DNA of 53,094 bases from Fibrobacter sp. Lineage in GTDB: Bacteria > Fibrobacterota > Fibrobacteria > Fibrobacterales > Fibrobacteraceae. Under the pieces are notes generated by a model that was not told the origin of the DNA, made no database searches, and saw nothing but the letters and a program-made list of their open reading frames with translations. Made by a program: the position numbers and the translations under genes. This document shows positions 17,501 to 26,313 of the stretch, piece after piece (position 1 is the stretch's first letter; each line of letters opens with the position of its first letter). The stretch lies in contig JAFZOV010000052.1 in the NCBI GenBank assembly GCA_017550445.1, positions 1 through 53,094 on the forward strand, given 5' to 3'.

Positions 17501-17506
17501 TTTCCC

Positions 17507-20164
17507 TTGCAATATCAAGACCTAGCACTCGCCGAAGAAGAATCAAAATTAGAAGCCGCGCTTGCGGCTTCTCGCAATTTATTGATTGAAGCTCCGACCG
17601 GCTCGGGCAAGTCGCTGTTCATCCCCTACTTTTTAAGCAAGCATTGCAAAGGCCGCGTGGTGGTTCTACAGCCTCGCCGTATTGCGGCTTTGGCTCTAGC
17701 GCAGTTCTCGGCAAAGTTACATGGAGAAAGTTGCGGCAAGACCGTCGGCTACCAGTTCAGGCAAGACAGTTGCAAGAGCGAAGGCACCCGAATTCTCTTT
17801 CAAACCTACGGAAACTTTCTGCAAGAGCTCTTGCACGGCAAGCTGGACGCCGACTGGATTGTGTTTGACGAATACCACGAACGCAAAGCCGACATGGACT
17901 TGTTGTTCGGATACTTTCTGAGACGAGAGACGAAAGACGAAAGACGAGAGAGCAGTGTCATCCTGAGCGAAGCCCGTCAGGGCGAAGTCGAAGGATCTCT
18001 AGCGAAAACTCCCCGTATCGCCGTGATGTCGGCGGCGTTGAACCGTTCCGAACTCGAAACGGTTCTCGGCGTCAAGTGCCTAAGCTTAGGTCACCCGCTC
18101 TACCCCGTGCAGATTATCAACCAGACACCTGCCACGGGGAATTCGCTTGTCTCGGGCGTTGGACTTGACGCCGAAGTGGTGCGGGCGCTCCGCACACTCT
18201 ACCGCAACAACATCTGGCAAACGACGCTGGTATTCTTACCGGGAAAAGCAGAAATCGCCCGTTGCCACACCGCCGCCGCCGAAGCCCTTGGCAACAACTG
18301 CGCCGAATTTTTGGAACTCTACGGTGGACAGGACCGCGAAACGCAAGACCGCATCTTTGAAGTCACCGAACGCCCGCGAGTCATATTCACCACGAACATC
18401 GCCGAAACATCCATCACCGTTCCGAACGTGACGGGCGTCGTAGACAGCGGCATCGAACGCGTCAGCATTTACGACGACAGCGAAAAAGTGAATGTACTGC
18501 GCACGCTCCCCATTTCTATGCAAAATGCCATTCAGCGCAGCGGCCGTAGCGGCCGTACGCAGAATGGTTGCGCCATACGCCTCTGGAGCGAAGAAAGCGA
18601 AAAGCGTATGCCGCAAGGGATCGTCCCCGAAGTATTGCAGATTGAACCGTCAGAATTGCTGTTACAGAAAGCGGCACTGGATTGCCGCGCCTCGCACGTC
18701 ATTGCGAGGAGTGCAACGACGAAGCAATCCATACAATTGCCAACCGCGATTCCTGAAGCACGCGAAAAGACGGCGACAGCTTTACTCGAAGGCTTCGGAA
18801 TGCTCAAGGACGGCGCCATCACCGAACTTGGCTTCAAGGCAATCTGCACGCCGATTTCAAGCATTCCGCTCGCGCTTCTCCTAGCCTCCGCCCAAAGCAA
18901 AGAAGACCTCCCCGACCTGCTACTCGCAGCTCTCGCCTGGATTCACTCCGGCACGGAATTCTTGCAAAAGTCGAAAGTCGCCTACGACATTCTGACTCTT
19001 GCAAGCGACACTCTTTCGAAGGCTGTAAACGCACCGCGCGAAGTCACATTTACGCTGAGGCAGTTGCGGGAATACAGGGATCAACTAGAAAAAGAGATCC
19101 CCGCCACAAAAAAAGAAGCAGGGATGGATTGCCACGCCTCTAGCGATGCACTAGAAACATCAAACAATTCTCATTCCACATCCCACATTTCACATCTCAC
19201 ATCTCAGAGTCTCCTAAAGGCTTTCCCCGACAGGCTCGCGACTCCGAGCGGCAACGCCTATAAGCTCGCCAACCAGAACGTGATTCGCCTGCAAGTTACA
19301 GAACCGCCTTATGCGATTCTTGCGCTCAGCATGCTTCGCACCGGCACCACCAAGTCGGAGCTCAAGGTCAACCTTTACGCGCCCATTACTCAAGACATGC
19401 TCGGCGCAGGCTCCGGCAAAACTAGCTACGAGCTTTTATGGCGTAGCGGTCAGGAACGATTCATCGGTGTCGAAATCACCGAATTTTCTCGCAAAGAAAT
19501 TCTCACGCAAGAGGCGTCGCCCAAAGTTCTTGAAGAACTCAAGAAACTCACCGTCGACGCCTGGCGCGAAAAAATCGAGAAAGAAAACTGGAGCGGAAAG
19601 TTCCTGACCGAAGCTGTGCAGACGCAGCTGATTAAAATGCGCCTCGCCGCCAAGCTCTACCCCGAATACGGTCTCCCCGAATTCAACGAAGAAGACATGG
19701 AACTCATCTTCGACGAATTCGCAAGCGGCAAGTTCCTGCTCCGCGACATCAACGAAGACCGTTACCGCAGTATCATCGAAGATTATTTCGGCAAATCCAT
19801 GCTGCAGTGGCTCGGCAAGACATTCCCCGACCACTACATGCTCCCTAACGGCAAACGCGCCCGCTACAGCTACCAGGAAGTCGCCACCGACGAACAACTC
19901 GGCAGACAACCTGTCCAAAGCACCGACGGCGTTCTCGTCGAAATCTCGGCCCGCATCGAAGACTTGATGCAGCTCCGCGGCGAACACAAGATTGCCGATG
20001 GCAAATTAAAAGTCCGATACGACATTCTGGCACCGAACTTCCGCACAATTCAAAAGACTTGGGACCTGACAGGATTCTGGCAGAACACCTACGCCGAAGT
20101 GCGCAAGGAGTTGCGCGGCCGCTACCCCAAGCACCCCTGGCCGGAGCAGGTAATTCAGAATTAG
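17507..20164 (+). CDS. hrpB: ATP-dependent helicase HrpB with repeat-derived inserts
   Basis: 885 residues from TTG 17507, the only start that keeps the helicase N-terminus; no ribosome-binding site, so reinitiation after the preceding stop is likely. DEAH/RHA-type motifs: TGSGKS (31-36), DEYH (121-124), MSAALN, TNIAETSITVP (about 295) and QRSGRSGR (about 342). Family members are about 800-850 residues. The excess is explained by in-frame inserts coded by repeats: about 139-166 (heptamer run plus a GTCATCCTGAG palindrome), 391-409 (GTCATTGCGAG palindrome) and 539-568 (palindrome fragment plus an ATGTGRA-family arm). These fall in loops between core motifs. The last codons also lie in a heptamer repeat. 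The RNA substrate is unknown. Confidence 0.9.
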   Translation: MQYQDLALAEEESKLEAALAASRNLLIEAPTGSGKSLFIPYFLSKHCKGRVVVLQPRRIAALALAQFSAKLHGESCGKTVGYQFRQDSCKSEGTRILFQTYGNFLQELLHGKLDADWIVFDEYHERKADMDLLFGYFLRRETKDERRESSVILSEARQGEVEGSLAKTPRIAVMSAALNRSELETVLGVKCLSLGHPLYPVQIINQTPATGNSLVSGVGLDAEVVRALRTLYRNNIWQTTLVFLPGKAEIARCHTAAAEALGNNCAEFLELYGGQDRETQDRIFEVTERPRVIFTTNIAETSITVPNVTGVVDSGIERVSIYDDSEKVNVLRTLPISMQNAIQRSGRSGRTQNGCAIRLWSEESEKRMPQGIVPEVLQIEPSELLLQKAALDCRASHVIARSATTKQSIQLPTAIPEAREKTATALLEGFGMLKDGAITELGFKAICTPISSIPLALLLASAQSKEDLPDLLLAALAWIHSGTEFLQKSKVAYDILTLASDTLSKAVNAPREVTFTLRQLREYRDQLEKEIPATKKEAGMDCHASSDALETSNNSHSTSHISHLTSQSLLKAFPDRLATPSGNAYKLANQNVIRLQVTEPPYAILALSMLRTGTTKSELKVNLYAPITQDMLGAGSGKTSYELLWRSGQERFIGVEITEFSRKEILTQEASPKVLEELKKLTVDAWREKIEKENWSGKFLTEAVQTQLIKMRLAAKLYPEYGLPEFNEEDMELIFDEFASGKFLLRDINEDRYRSIIEDYFGKSMLQWLGKTFPDHYMLPNGKRARYSYQEVATDEQLGRQPVQSTDGVLVEISARIEDLMQLRGEHKIADGKLKVRYDILAPNFRTIQKTWDLTGFWQNTYAEVRKELRGRYPKHPWPEQVIQN
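17921..18001 (+). repeat. Heptamer run plus GTCATCCTGAG palindrome inside hrpB
   Basis: 17921-17951 is a 7-bp-period run (GACGAGA, GACGAAA units) read as RRETKDERRE. 17957-18001 is a palindrome GTCATCCTGAGCGAAG...GAAGGATCTC read as VILSEARQGEVEGS. Both keep the helicase frame. Confidence 0.8.
18679..18731 (+). repeat. GTCATTGCGAG palindrome inside hrpB
   Basis: A full copy at 18698-18731 is read as HVIARSATTKQSI. It is preceded by a truncated inverted copy (TGGATTGC...CTCGCA, 18679-18697). Confidence 0.8.
19124..19208 (+). repeat. Palindrome fragment plus ATGTGRA-family arm inside hrpB
   Basis: A degenerate TGGATTGC...GCGATG copy is followed by the heptamer arm CATTCCA/CATCCCA/CATTTCA/CATCTCA (19167-19208), read as a His/Ser-rich stretch SHSTSHISHLTS. 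Confidence 0.7.
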
Positions 20165-20227
20165 GAATTAGGAATTCGGATTTCGGAATTATTAACTCTG
20201 AATTCTGAACTCTGAATTCCGAATTAC
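20151..20227. repeat. Degenerate 7-bp repeat hairpin (GAATTCG family)
   Basis: Two arms of GAATTAG/GAATTCG/GAATTCT-like heptamers between the convergent hrpB and the choice-of-anchor gene. The stop codons of both genes lie inside the arms. Confidence 0.75.
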
Positions 20228-21777
20228 TTTACCGTATAAATCGTCAGCGTCTTGCTGTATTCATAGCCGACAACAAGTAGCGCCTGACCAGCGACGGGGC
20301 TTTTGTCCGCCGAAATGAACAACACGCCTTCGGGGCCGCGATCCAGCGGATCCAAGTAGAAATCAATCAACTTCGGCGCCACCGGTTCCGTAATGTCGAA
20401 AACGGCAATGCCACCGGTACGTTCCAAGCCCACAAAGGCATAGCGGCGGTTGCCCACCTCGCCCACAATCACGTTCTCGGGCTCGCAACCTTTATCGGAA
20501 CTGCGCTTGTCCATTTTCACTTTGTCTTTCTTGGAATTCCAGTTAAAGTATTCCGGGGCAATCTTTGCCAACACCCGTTCAAACATTTCACCGGAATCCC
20601 AAACCACCTTACCCGTTTCGCCATCAAAAACACTCATGGAACGGGAACCAAAGGTATAGGCAAAAGGACACTTGCCATTCATGGTACGGAGCTTACCCTC
20701 GTCGCAGCGTTCCAGCGTACTGACCGACAAGTCCTTCAGTTCTTTCGTCATTTTTTCCGTAAACACGGCTTCATCTAAACGGCCCTGAGCCACAAGTTCC
20801 GGCAATTTTGCGACATCGGTCCACACCTTGTAATCGTTCATCGGAGCGCCTTCGTTCGCCGTCAGCACAAAGCGCCTATCACCCGCCGTAAAAGCGGCAA
20901 TACCATCAGGCTGACGAAGCCCTCGCAGCGGATAATAATTTCTGATGTCAATTTGTCCATCGCTCACAGCGTCAATCGCAAAGCCATTCCTAGAATGGTC
21001 TACATAGCCTAGCGGGAACACCTTCTTGATTTTCTTCGCCGGCACATCGATAATGCCAATGGCATTGTTTTCTTGCAGGCTCACCCATGCAAGCTTGGAA
21101 TCTTCCGACACCGTAATGTATTCCGGTTCCAGCGACTTCAAAAAGCCCTGATTTCCAGGTGCGCGTACGCCCGCATTCTTGAGCCTATTCGTATCAAGAT
21201 GGTCAAAACGAACGACAGTCAGTTCCGCATTTTTCCACAAATCTGCAACGCCAGCTTTTTCAACCGACAAGAACGCAATACCGCCTTCGGGGTCAACCGC
21301 AAAATCCTTACTGGGCGAACCTTCACATGCTACAAGCAAGTTCTTGCCATCGGGCGTAAATGTAATCATGTCAGGCTGGCTACAGACCTTGTACACCCCA
21401 AGCACCTCAAGGCTATCGGTGTAGCGCATCACCTGTACCTGACCGTCGCGCCATTCCTCTATTTCGAGCATGCTCACCGCAACCAAGTCCCCATGGACAG
21501 TCACGCTAGAGGCGTTCCCCGGAATCGTCGTTTCAGCAATCTTCTTGGCTTCGCCAGGATTGCTCATGTCAACGACTTCGACAATACCAGCATCACCCAC
21601 GACAAACAATTTCTTTTTGGCAGGCATATATGCCGATATTTCTGCCGTAGACATCTTAATCGTCGTAAGCGGAGTAAGCGCATGACCCCACTGGAACGGC
21701 CCTGCGGGCACAGCATTCTTCGCAAAACAAAAGCCTGCGCACAAAAGCAGGCTAGCACTCAACACAGCTTTATTCAT
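20224..21777 (-). CDS. Choice-of-anchor I family beta-propeller protein
   Basis: 517 residues with a signal peptide (cleavage near CFAKN, residue 20). Blade-like repeats run through the protein. The signature near the C-terminus, CEPENVIVGEVGNRRYAFVG, then GGIAVFDITEP and GPEGVLFISADKSP, matches the choice-of-anchor I group, extracellular proteins of unknown enzymatic role related to phytase/PhoX-like propellers. GAGGAG precedes ATG 21777. No cell-surface anchor or T9SS tail is visible; the protein ends at the last blade. Confidence 0.82.
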   Translation of the reverse strand: MNKAVLSASLLLCAGFCFAKNAVPAGPFQWGHALTPLTTIKMSTAEISAYMPAKKKLFVVGDAGIVEVVDMSNPGEAKKIAETTIPGNASSVTVHGDLVAVSMLEIEEWRDGQVQVMRYTDSLEVLGVYKVCSQPDMITFTPDGKNLLVACEGSPSKDFAVDPEGGIAFLSVEKAGVADLWKNAELTVVRFDHLDTNRLKNAGVRAPGNQGFLKSLEPEYITVSEDSKLAWVSLQENNAIGIIDVPAKKIKKVFPLGYVDHSRNGFAIDAVSDGQIDIRNYYPLRGLRQPDGIAAFTAGDRRFVLTANEGAPMNDYKVWTDVAKLPELVAQGRLDEAVFTEKMTKELKDLSVSTLERCDEGKLRTMNGKCPFAYTFGSRSMSVFDGETGKVVWDSGEMFERVLAKIAPEYFNWNSKKDKVKMDKRSSDKGCEPENVIVGEVGNRRYAFVGLERTGGIAVFDITEPVAPKLIDFYLDPLDRGPEGVLFISADKSPVAGQALLVVGYEYSKTLTIYTVK

Positions 21778-21799
21778 TCACTCCTCAACACGAGCCAAA

Positions 21800-22186
21800 T
21801 TATTTCATAATGAGCCACATGACCAACAGACCGAGACTCACACCGCCAAAGAATGAAGTCGAAGCCGCCATTGCTGCGGAACGGCGATCCTGTTCTTCTT
21901 TTTCTTTCTTATTCTCGTTCACACCGATAGAGGTGCTGAGCATCTGGGCGCAGGTTTCATTGTCCTTTTTGATTGTATTGTAGCTCTTTTCCCAATTTTC
22001 GCTTTTCGCCTTTTCGGTTTCAATTACCGCACGCAAGGAATCCTTTTCTACAGTACAAGCATCGCCCTGCACCTGCATTACGCTGTCGCGTACGGCGAGT
22101 TCCTGTTTCAGTTCAGCCTCATCGGCAAAAGCCAAAGAACCGCAAAGGGCCAAAGACAAGACAAAGACTTTCAAAACGTGAATCAT
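21800..22186 (-). CDS. Small periplasm-facing coiled-coil membrane protein
   Basis: 128 residues from ATG 22186; longer readings to 22258 would include the promoter and terminator and are rejected. A signal peptide (about 1-21, ending AFAD), a charged coiled-coil region (about 25-95) and a C-terminal membrane helix (about 108-127) are visible. Function unknown. The start has no ribosome-binding site and follows a TATATT box by 7 bases. Confidence 0.7.
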   Translation of the reverse strand: MIHVLKVFVLSLALCGSLAFADEAELKQELAVRDSVMQVQGDACTVEKDSLRAVIETEKAKSENWEKSYNTIKKDNETCAQMLSTSIGVNENKKEKEEQDRRSAAMAASTSFFGGVSLGLLVMWLIMK

Positions 22187-22193
22187 GCCCGCT

Positions 22194-22199
22194 AATATA
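22194..22199 (-). promoter_or_regulatory. -10-like TATATT box, 7 bases before ATG 22186
   Basis: Minus strand TATATT-AGCGGGC-ATG, directly after the T-run of the preceding terminator. Confidence 0.5.
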
Positions 22200-22200
22200 C

Positions 22201-22225
22201 AAAAAAATCCCCGATTATATCGGGG
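22201..22225 (-). terminator. Terminator of the 22261-23169 gene
   Basis: Stem CCCCGAT/ATCGGGG with a 3-base loop (22209-22225), followed on minus by A and T7. It abuts the next promoter with almost no spacer. Confidence 0.8.
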
Positions 22226-22260
22226 ACTCGGATTTAAATTAAAATTACAATCTAACAAAA

Positions 22261-23169
22261 TTAATGCAACTGGACACTCTTTTTCCAGCGGCCATCGCTA
22301 CCCTTCACGTAGTAAACACCGGGTTCAAGAGATTCACCCTGTTTGACTACGGAGCCGTCAAGTCTGCGGACTTCGCGGGAACCATTGAATACACGCGGAG
22401 TTTTTTCCATACGGCCCAAAGCGGTCGTACCTTCCGAAGAACTGGAGATTTCCTGCTCAGAAGAAGAAGACTCCGGCTGATTCTTGTTCGGATCAACCAG
22501 CACCCCATGGAATATCTGCAGCTGGACCTTCGAAACCGAATCAGGAATACCTAAGCCTTTCACCGAACTCTTCACCGCCGACAAAGAGTCAATGGCGACA
22601 GTAGATGTATAAGAGTACGAAGTCGCTCCTTTATAATAGAGGGCTAATGAATACCACCAATCGAAGTGGAATTCAAACGTTTTCGAAACCATCAGTTCTT
22701 CACTAGAGAAAGCATTATCTTCAGGAAGAGAGCCCTTCCTAACGGCAAGTACATTGTAAGCATTCGATGAATTGTAGCCCGGGAAGGTAAACTGGTTTAT
22801 ATCCATGATCATGGTTGCATAATCATTGTCATCAACGACCAACTCCCATTGGGAATTACCCCATGTCGCATACTGGAACAAGCTGTTACGGCTTTCTATA
22901 CAGCCCGCCGGTATCGACACCGGAAGTTTATGGCTGAATTTACCCTTGTACGGTTTTACATCCAGATAATCCTTATAAACCGTATTCTTGACGGAATCTG
23001 CTTTGGACAGATCTTTCGAACCATACCACATGGTTTCTTCGATCTGTTGCAGTTTCAATTCCACTTTCTTTGCACCCAGCGTATCGCAAATATTGCCAAT
23101 GTAAGTCCCTTCCTGAGCGAAAGAGAACGCCATTGCAATCATCATCAAGCAAAGAACACGTTTCATCAT
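22261..23169 (-). CDS. Secreted protein with Ser-rich linker and T9SS-like C-terminal tail
   Basis: 302 residues. The signal peptide ends near SFAQ (residue 18). The body (about 20-230) is unrecognised. A low-complexity linker (ESSSSEQEISSSS, about 234-246) leads to a terminal segment (REVRRLDGSVV, then LEPGVYYVKGSDGRWKK) of the kind found on many Fibrobacter secreted proteins and similar to type A sorting domains of the type IX secretion system. Surface export is inferred from this tail. GGAGG precedes ATG 23169. Confidence 0.75.
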   Translation of the reverse strand: MMKRVLCLMMIAMAFSFAQEGTYIGNICDTLGAKKVELKLQQIEETMWYGSKDLSKADSVKNTVYKDYLDVKPYKGKFSHKLPVSIPAGCIESRNSLFQYATWGNSQWELVVDDNDYATMIMDINQFTFPGYNSSNAYNVLAVRKGSLPEDNAFSSEELMVSKTFEFHFDWWYSLALYYKGATSYSYTSTVAIDSLSAVKSSVKGLGIPDSVSKVQLQIFHGVLVDPNKNQPESSSSEQEISSSSEGTTALGRMEKTPRVFNGSREVRRLDGSVVKQGESLEPGVYYVKGSDGRWKKSVQLH

Positions 23170-23191
23170 ATTAGACCTCCACTTTTCCTTA

Positions 23192-23197
23192 AATATA
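23192..23197 (-). promoter_or_regulatory. -10-like TATATT box before the secreted-protein gene
   Basis: Minus strand TATATT, with a 22-base leader carrying GGAGG before ATG 23169. Confidence 0.5.
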
Positions 23198-23248
23198 ATT
23201 TTTCTTTACAATTATGCAAAGTGAAAAATGAAAAAATGGAGGGCAAAA

Positions 23249-24211
23249 CTAGCCGCGGGCAGCCAAAATGCGTTTCCAGCCGTCTTCTGGAATCTGGGCG
23301 CCCATCACCTGCACCACTTCGTTACTCACGACGCTGCCCAGGTTACCGCTGCGTTCCATATCCCAGCCGTTCATGTAGCCATACAGGAATCCCGATGCCC
23401 ACAAGTCGCCTGCACCGGTAGTATCGATAGCCTTAGCAGGGCCGGCCTCTACATGCACCGTCTTGCCATCCTTCGCAATCAGGGCACCGCGCTTGCCGAT
23501 TTTCACCACGGCAACCTTGGCCTTATTGGCGAGTACATCGAGAGCAGCTTCTTCCTTGACGCCTGCATAGGCATAAGCTTCGTCTTCGTTGGCGATGATG
23601 ATGTCGATCATCTTGTCGGCAAAGAGTTCGTCAAAGAGTTTGCGGCAAGCTTCCACCACGCCAAAGCTGCTAAAGTCTAGAGCAGTTTCTACACCGAGGC
23701 TGCGGGCCAAGGTAAAGGATTTCTTGAAGCAATCTGCGTTAAAGGCGCGGTAGCCTTCGGCATACAACAGGCCAACGCCATCGTAAAGGGCCGGCACAAA
23801 ATCATCGCTGGCAAGGAAATCAGAGGCGCCCAGGTAAGTCCACATAGAACGCTGAGCATCGGGCGTCACGGCAGAAAACACGCAACCGGTAGCAGCATCG
23901 CTGAATCCGAGCTTCGATTCCACACCGTTATTTTCCAAATGCTTCTTGAAAATGTTACCAAGTTCGTCGTTGCCAATCTTCGAGATAAAGGCTGCCTTGC
24001 CTCCCAAGCGGGAAAGGCCCACCATGGTATTGCAGGTAGAACCACCCGGCACACGCAAGGGCTTGTCGAGTGCCGCGAGGAACTTTTCCATCTGCGGCCA
24101 ATCCACCATGTTCATGCCGCCCTTCTGCACACCCTGTGCAGCAATCCAAGCATCATCCACATTGGCAAGAATATCAACCAGGGCTGCGCCCATACCTAAA
24201 ACTTTCTTCAT
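23249..24211 (-). CDS. PfkB-family carbohydrate/adenosine kinase
   Basis: 320 residues. GGSTCNTMVGLSRLGG (about 56-71) is the N-terminal PfkB signature region. IDTTGAGDLWASGFLYG (about 265-281) holds the catalytic Asp and the anion hole. The best match is the adenosine kinase-like branch; the sugar or nucleoside substrate is not certain. Its ATG shares one base with the rhomboid stop (TAATG), indicating coupled translation. Confidence 0.85.
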   Translation of the reverse strand: MKKVLGMGAALVDILANVDDAWIAAQGVQKGGMNMVDWPQMEKFLAALDKPLRVPGGSTCNTMVGLSRLGGKAAFISKIGNDELGNIFKKHLENNGVESKLGFSDAATGCVFSAVTPDAQRSMWTYLGASDFLASDDFVPALYDGVGLLYAEGYRAFNADCFKKSFTLARSLGVETALDFSSFGVVEACRKLFDELFADKMIDIIIANEDEAYAYAGVKEEAALDVLANKAKVAVVKIGKRGALIAKDGKTVHVEAGPAKAIDTTGAGDLWASGFLYGYMNGWDMERSGNLGSVVSNEVVQVMGAQIPEDGWKRILAARG

Positions 24212-25110
24212 TAGAAGCCTCCTCTGCGGCGGCGCAATTTTTCGCTCGCCTGTAATAAAAATTGACGTTCCGATTCGTTCAGCGAATTGATTCCCTCGCG
24301 ATTGACTTTCTTGAGGATTTCATCCATTCGCTTGTTTTCATCGACATAAAAAACTTCACCTTCGAGCGGAGCCTTGCCACGCGGAGACTCTTCGCGAACA
24401 TCTTCTCGAGTTTCGCTTTCGGGGCGACCACCCTGATGTACCTTGAACTTGGGAGCACGCACTTTTTCAAAAGCCCTGCCAAGCCCGCCAAAGCCCCGTT
24501 CGTAGAAATACATATAAAGGAATCCGCCTACGACACCACCCAAGTGAGCGAGATGTGCTACGCCATCGCCAGAGTGGGCCATGAATACGTCGACCGCCAC
24601 CATGAACCACATGGCATACTTGATGCGCATCGGGAAAAAGAAGAACATCAAAAGCATACGGTTCGGGAAGAATTTGTAGTAAGCCACAAATATTCCCATG
24701 AGGGCACCCGACGCACCGATAATCGGGGCATTGGTCATTCCGATCCAGTACATGACCAAGCTAAAGACGGCCGCAAAAATTCCGCAGAAGAAATACATTC
24801 CCGTAAAATGCTTGGAGCCCATCATGTCGGCAACATCGCTACCGAACATCCAGAGCATCAGCATATTGAACAGAAAATGCCAGAAGTCCACATGCACGAA
24901 CATGTAAGACACAAAGCGCCAAGCCTGTTCCGGCGCAAAAGGCCAGAAGGCGCCAAAGTAGGCAATGTATTCACGGATGCTGCCGTAGCCAAGTCCCGGC
25001 AAGTTCAAATGCAAGCCAAGCATATTGCCCACAAAAGCAACGCCGAAAATAGCCGCATTGATAATCAGCAGAACGCGTAAAACTTTGGGTAAAAATCTAA
25101 ATGGTCTCAT
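24211..25110 (-). CDS. Rhomboid-family intramembrane serine protease
   Basis: 299 residues with six predicted membrane helices in the first 210. HFLFNMLML (H78, N82), GASG with the catalytic Ser134, and HLAHLGG with the partner His189 are all present, so the protease should be active. It cleaves membrane proteins within the bilayer. A cytosolic, charged C-terminal extension (about 215-299) ends in RRRRGG. A heptamer repeat arm lies directly upstream of ATG 25110. Confidence 0.9.
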   Translation of the reverse strand: MRPFRFLPKVLRVLLIINAAIFGVAFVGNMLGLHLNLPGLGYGSIREYIAYFGAFWPFAPEQAWRFVSYMFVHVDFWHFLFNMLMLWMFGSDVADMMGSKHFTGMYFFCGIFAAVFSLVMYWIGMTNAPIIGASGALMGIFVAYYKFFPNRMLLMFFFFPMRIKYAMWFMVAVDVFMAHSGDGVAHLAHLGGVVGGFLYMYFYERGFGGLGRAFEKVRAPKFKVHQGGRPESETREDVREESPRGKAPLEGEVFYVDENKRMDEILKKVNREGINSLNESERQFLLQASEKLRRRRGGF

Positions 25111-25112
25111 AA

Positions 25113-25143
25113 AAATGTGGAATGTGAGATGTGTAATGTATGA
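25113..25143. repeat. ATGTGRA-family heptamer arm
   Basis: ATGTGGA, ATGTGAG, ATGTGTA, ATGTATG: a single arm without a partner arm, between rhomboid and coaD. Confidence 0.65.
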
Positions 25144-25659
25144 TTAAAAATCAGGTTCGTCGGAAGGGTTCAACAGCAGTGGGATTGTCGATTCAGGAAC
25201 AAACTTCGCAAGCTTTGCACTCCCCTGCTTTGTTTTACCGATTCCTGCTTTCAAAAGTTCGCGCACCACGGTGCTAGACACCATCAAGTGTTCCGGCGCA
25301 CTGGACAAGAAAACCGTTTCGCATTCGGGGTAAAGCACCTTGTTATTCCAAGCAACAGTCTGCTCATATTCAACATCGGCACTTCCGCGGATTCCCCGCA
25401 CCAGAAACTTTGCCCCGACACGTTGCATGAAATTCACAGTCAAGCCGTCAAAGCATTCCACCTTCACGTTCGGAATTTCGGCGACCGCCTTGCGCGCAAT
25501 CTCTAGCCGCGCACTTTCGCTAAGCAAGTATTTTTTGGAAGCATTCACCGCCAAAAGCACCCACAATTCATCGAACAGCGCAGAAGCGCGCCTCACGATA
25601 TCGAGATGCCCTAAAGTAAACGGATCGAATGACCCTGCGAATACGGCGATTTTTTTCAT
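25144..25659 (-). CDS. coaD: Phosphopantetheine adenylyltransferase
   Basis: 171 residues. GSFDPFTLGHLDIVRRA holds the nucleotide-binding (T/H)xGH motif, FLVRGIRGSADVEYE the substrate loop, and VSSTVVRE the C-terminal ATP-binding motif. It makes dephospho-CoA from phosphopantetheine and ATP. A short C-terminal tail of about 12 residues exceeds the usual length. A TACATT box ends 6 bases before ATG 25659, with no ribosome-binding site. Confidence 0.95.
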   Translation of the reverse strand: MKKIAVFAGSFDPFTLGHLDIVRRASALFDELWVLLAVNASKKYLLSESARLEIARKAVAEIPNVKVECFDGLTVNFMQRVGAKFLVRGIRGSADVEYEQTVAWNNKVLYPECETVFLSSAPEHLMVSSTVVRELLKAGIGKTKQGSAKLAKFVPESTIPLLLNPSDEPDF

Positions 25660-25665
25660 GGTTAT

Positions 25666-25671
25666 AATGTA
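25666..25671 (-). promoter_or_regulatory. -10-like TACATT box, 6 bases before ATG 25659
   Basis: Minus strand TACATT-ATAACC-ATG. Confidence 0.45.
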
Positions 25672-25676
25672 GAAAA

Positions 25677-25750
25677 GTCGGATGTAGGAAGTCGGAAGTA
25701 GGAAGTTATATTCAAGAAAAAACTGTCTACTTCCTACCGTCTACAGCCTA
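25677..25750. repeat. Degenerate 7-bp repeat hairpin (AGTAGGA family)
   Basis: The left arm (AGTCGGA, TGTAGGA, AGTCGGA, AGTAGGA) pairs with a right arm (CTACTTC, CTACCGT, CTACAGC, CTACTA) across an A-rich loop. It lies between rsmD and coaD. Confidence 0.75.
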
Positions 25751-26308
25751 CTATGCCGAAAGCATTCTGTAAATCACCAGCGAAGATTCACCGTAGCGGC
25801 GGACTTGTACCATTCCCGCTTCGTCAGCTTCTTTTACCCATGCAGGCAAATTGCGGCTCGGAGCCTCAAACACGGCAACACCGCCCGGATTCAGCCACTG
25901 CCAATAAGGGCGCAGGTCCGGATAATCCATATCCTTGAAAGGAGGATCCGCATAAATCAGATCGAAACCCTCACTTGCACAAAGAGATTCCTTGTCAAGC
26001 GTCAGGGCGTTCTTTTCCAACAAATTAAGTTTCGATTCAAGGGACAAAGCCTTGTATGCCTGCAGCACCAGTCGTGCCTGGGCATGCGCCATTTCGACAG
26101 CCACCACACTTGCAGCCCCGCGGCTCAACGCCTCGATACCCATAATGCCCGTACCGGCAAACAAGTCAAGCACGCGGAAATTCTCGACACCTTGCAAAAT
26201 GTTGAAGAGAGCTTCTCTTGTACGAGAAGCCGTAGGCCTAGTCTTAGAGGTATCTGGGGAAGGGACATTCCTCCCCCGCATGAGTCCGCCAGTAATGCGA
26301 ATAGGCAT
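25751..26308 (-). CDS. rsmD: 16S rRNA (guanine966-N2)-methyltransferase
   Basis: 185 residues. RITGGLMRGRNV at the start, RPTASRTREALFNIL, the SAM-binding motif DLFAGTGIMGIEAL (about 48-61) and the catalytic YADPPF (about 122-127) are the RsmD set. It modifies G966 of 16S rRNA in the small subunit. It starts 5 bases after the PilN-like gene ends and probably shares its transcript. coaD next to rsmD is a common bacterial pairing. Confidence 0.93.
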   Translation of the reverse strand: MPIRITGGLMRGRNVPSPDTSKTRPTASRTREALFNILQGVENFRVLDLFAGTGIMGIEALSRGAASVVAVEMAHAQARLVLQAYKALSLESKLNLLEKNALTLDKESLCASEGFDLIYADPPFKDMDYPDLRPYWQWLNPGGVAVFEAPSRNLPAWVKEADEAGMVQVRRYGESSLVIYRMLSA

Positions 26309-26313
26309 CGAGA

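Noticed and set aside
21800..22258. A longer start for the small coiled-coil membrane protein at 22258
   Set aside because: It would be translated through a terminator hairpin and the TATATT box; ATG 22186 gives a clean signal peptide.
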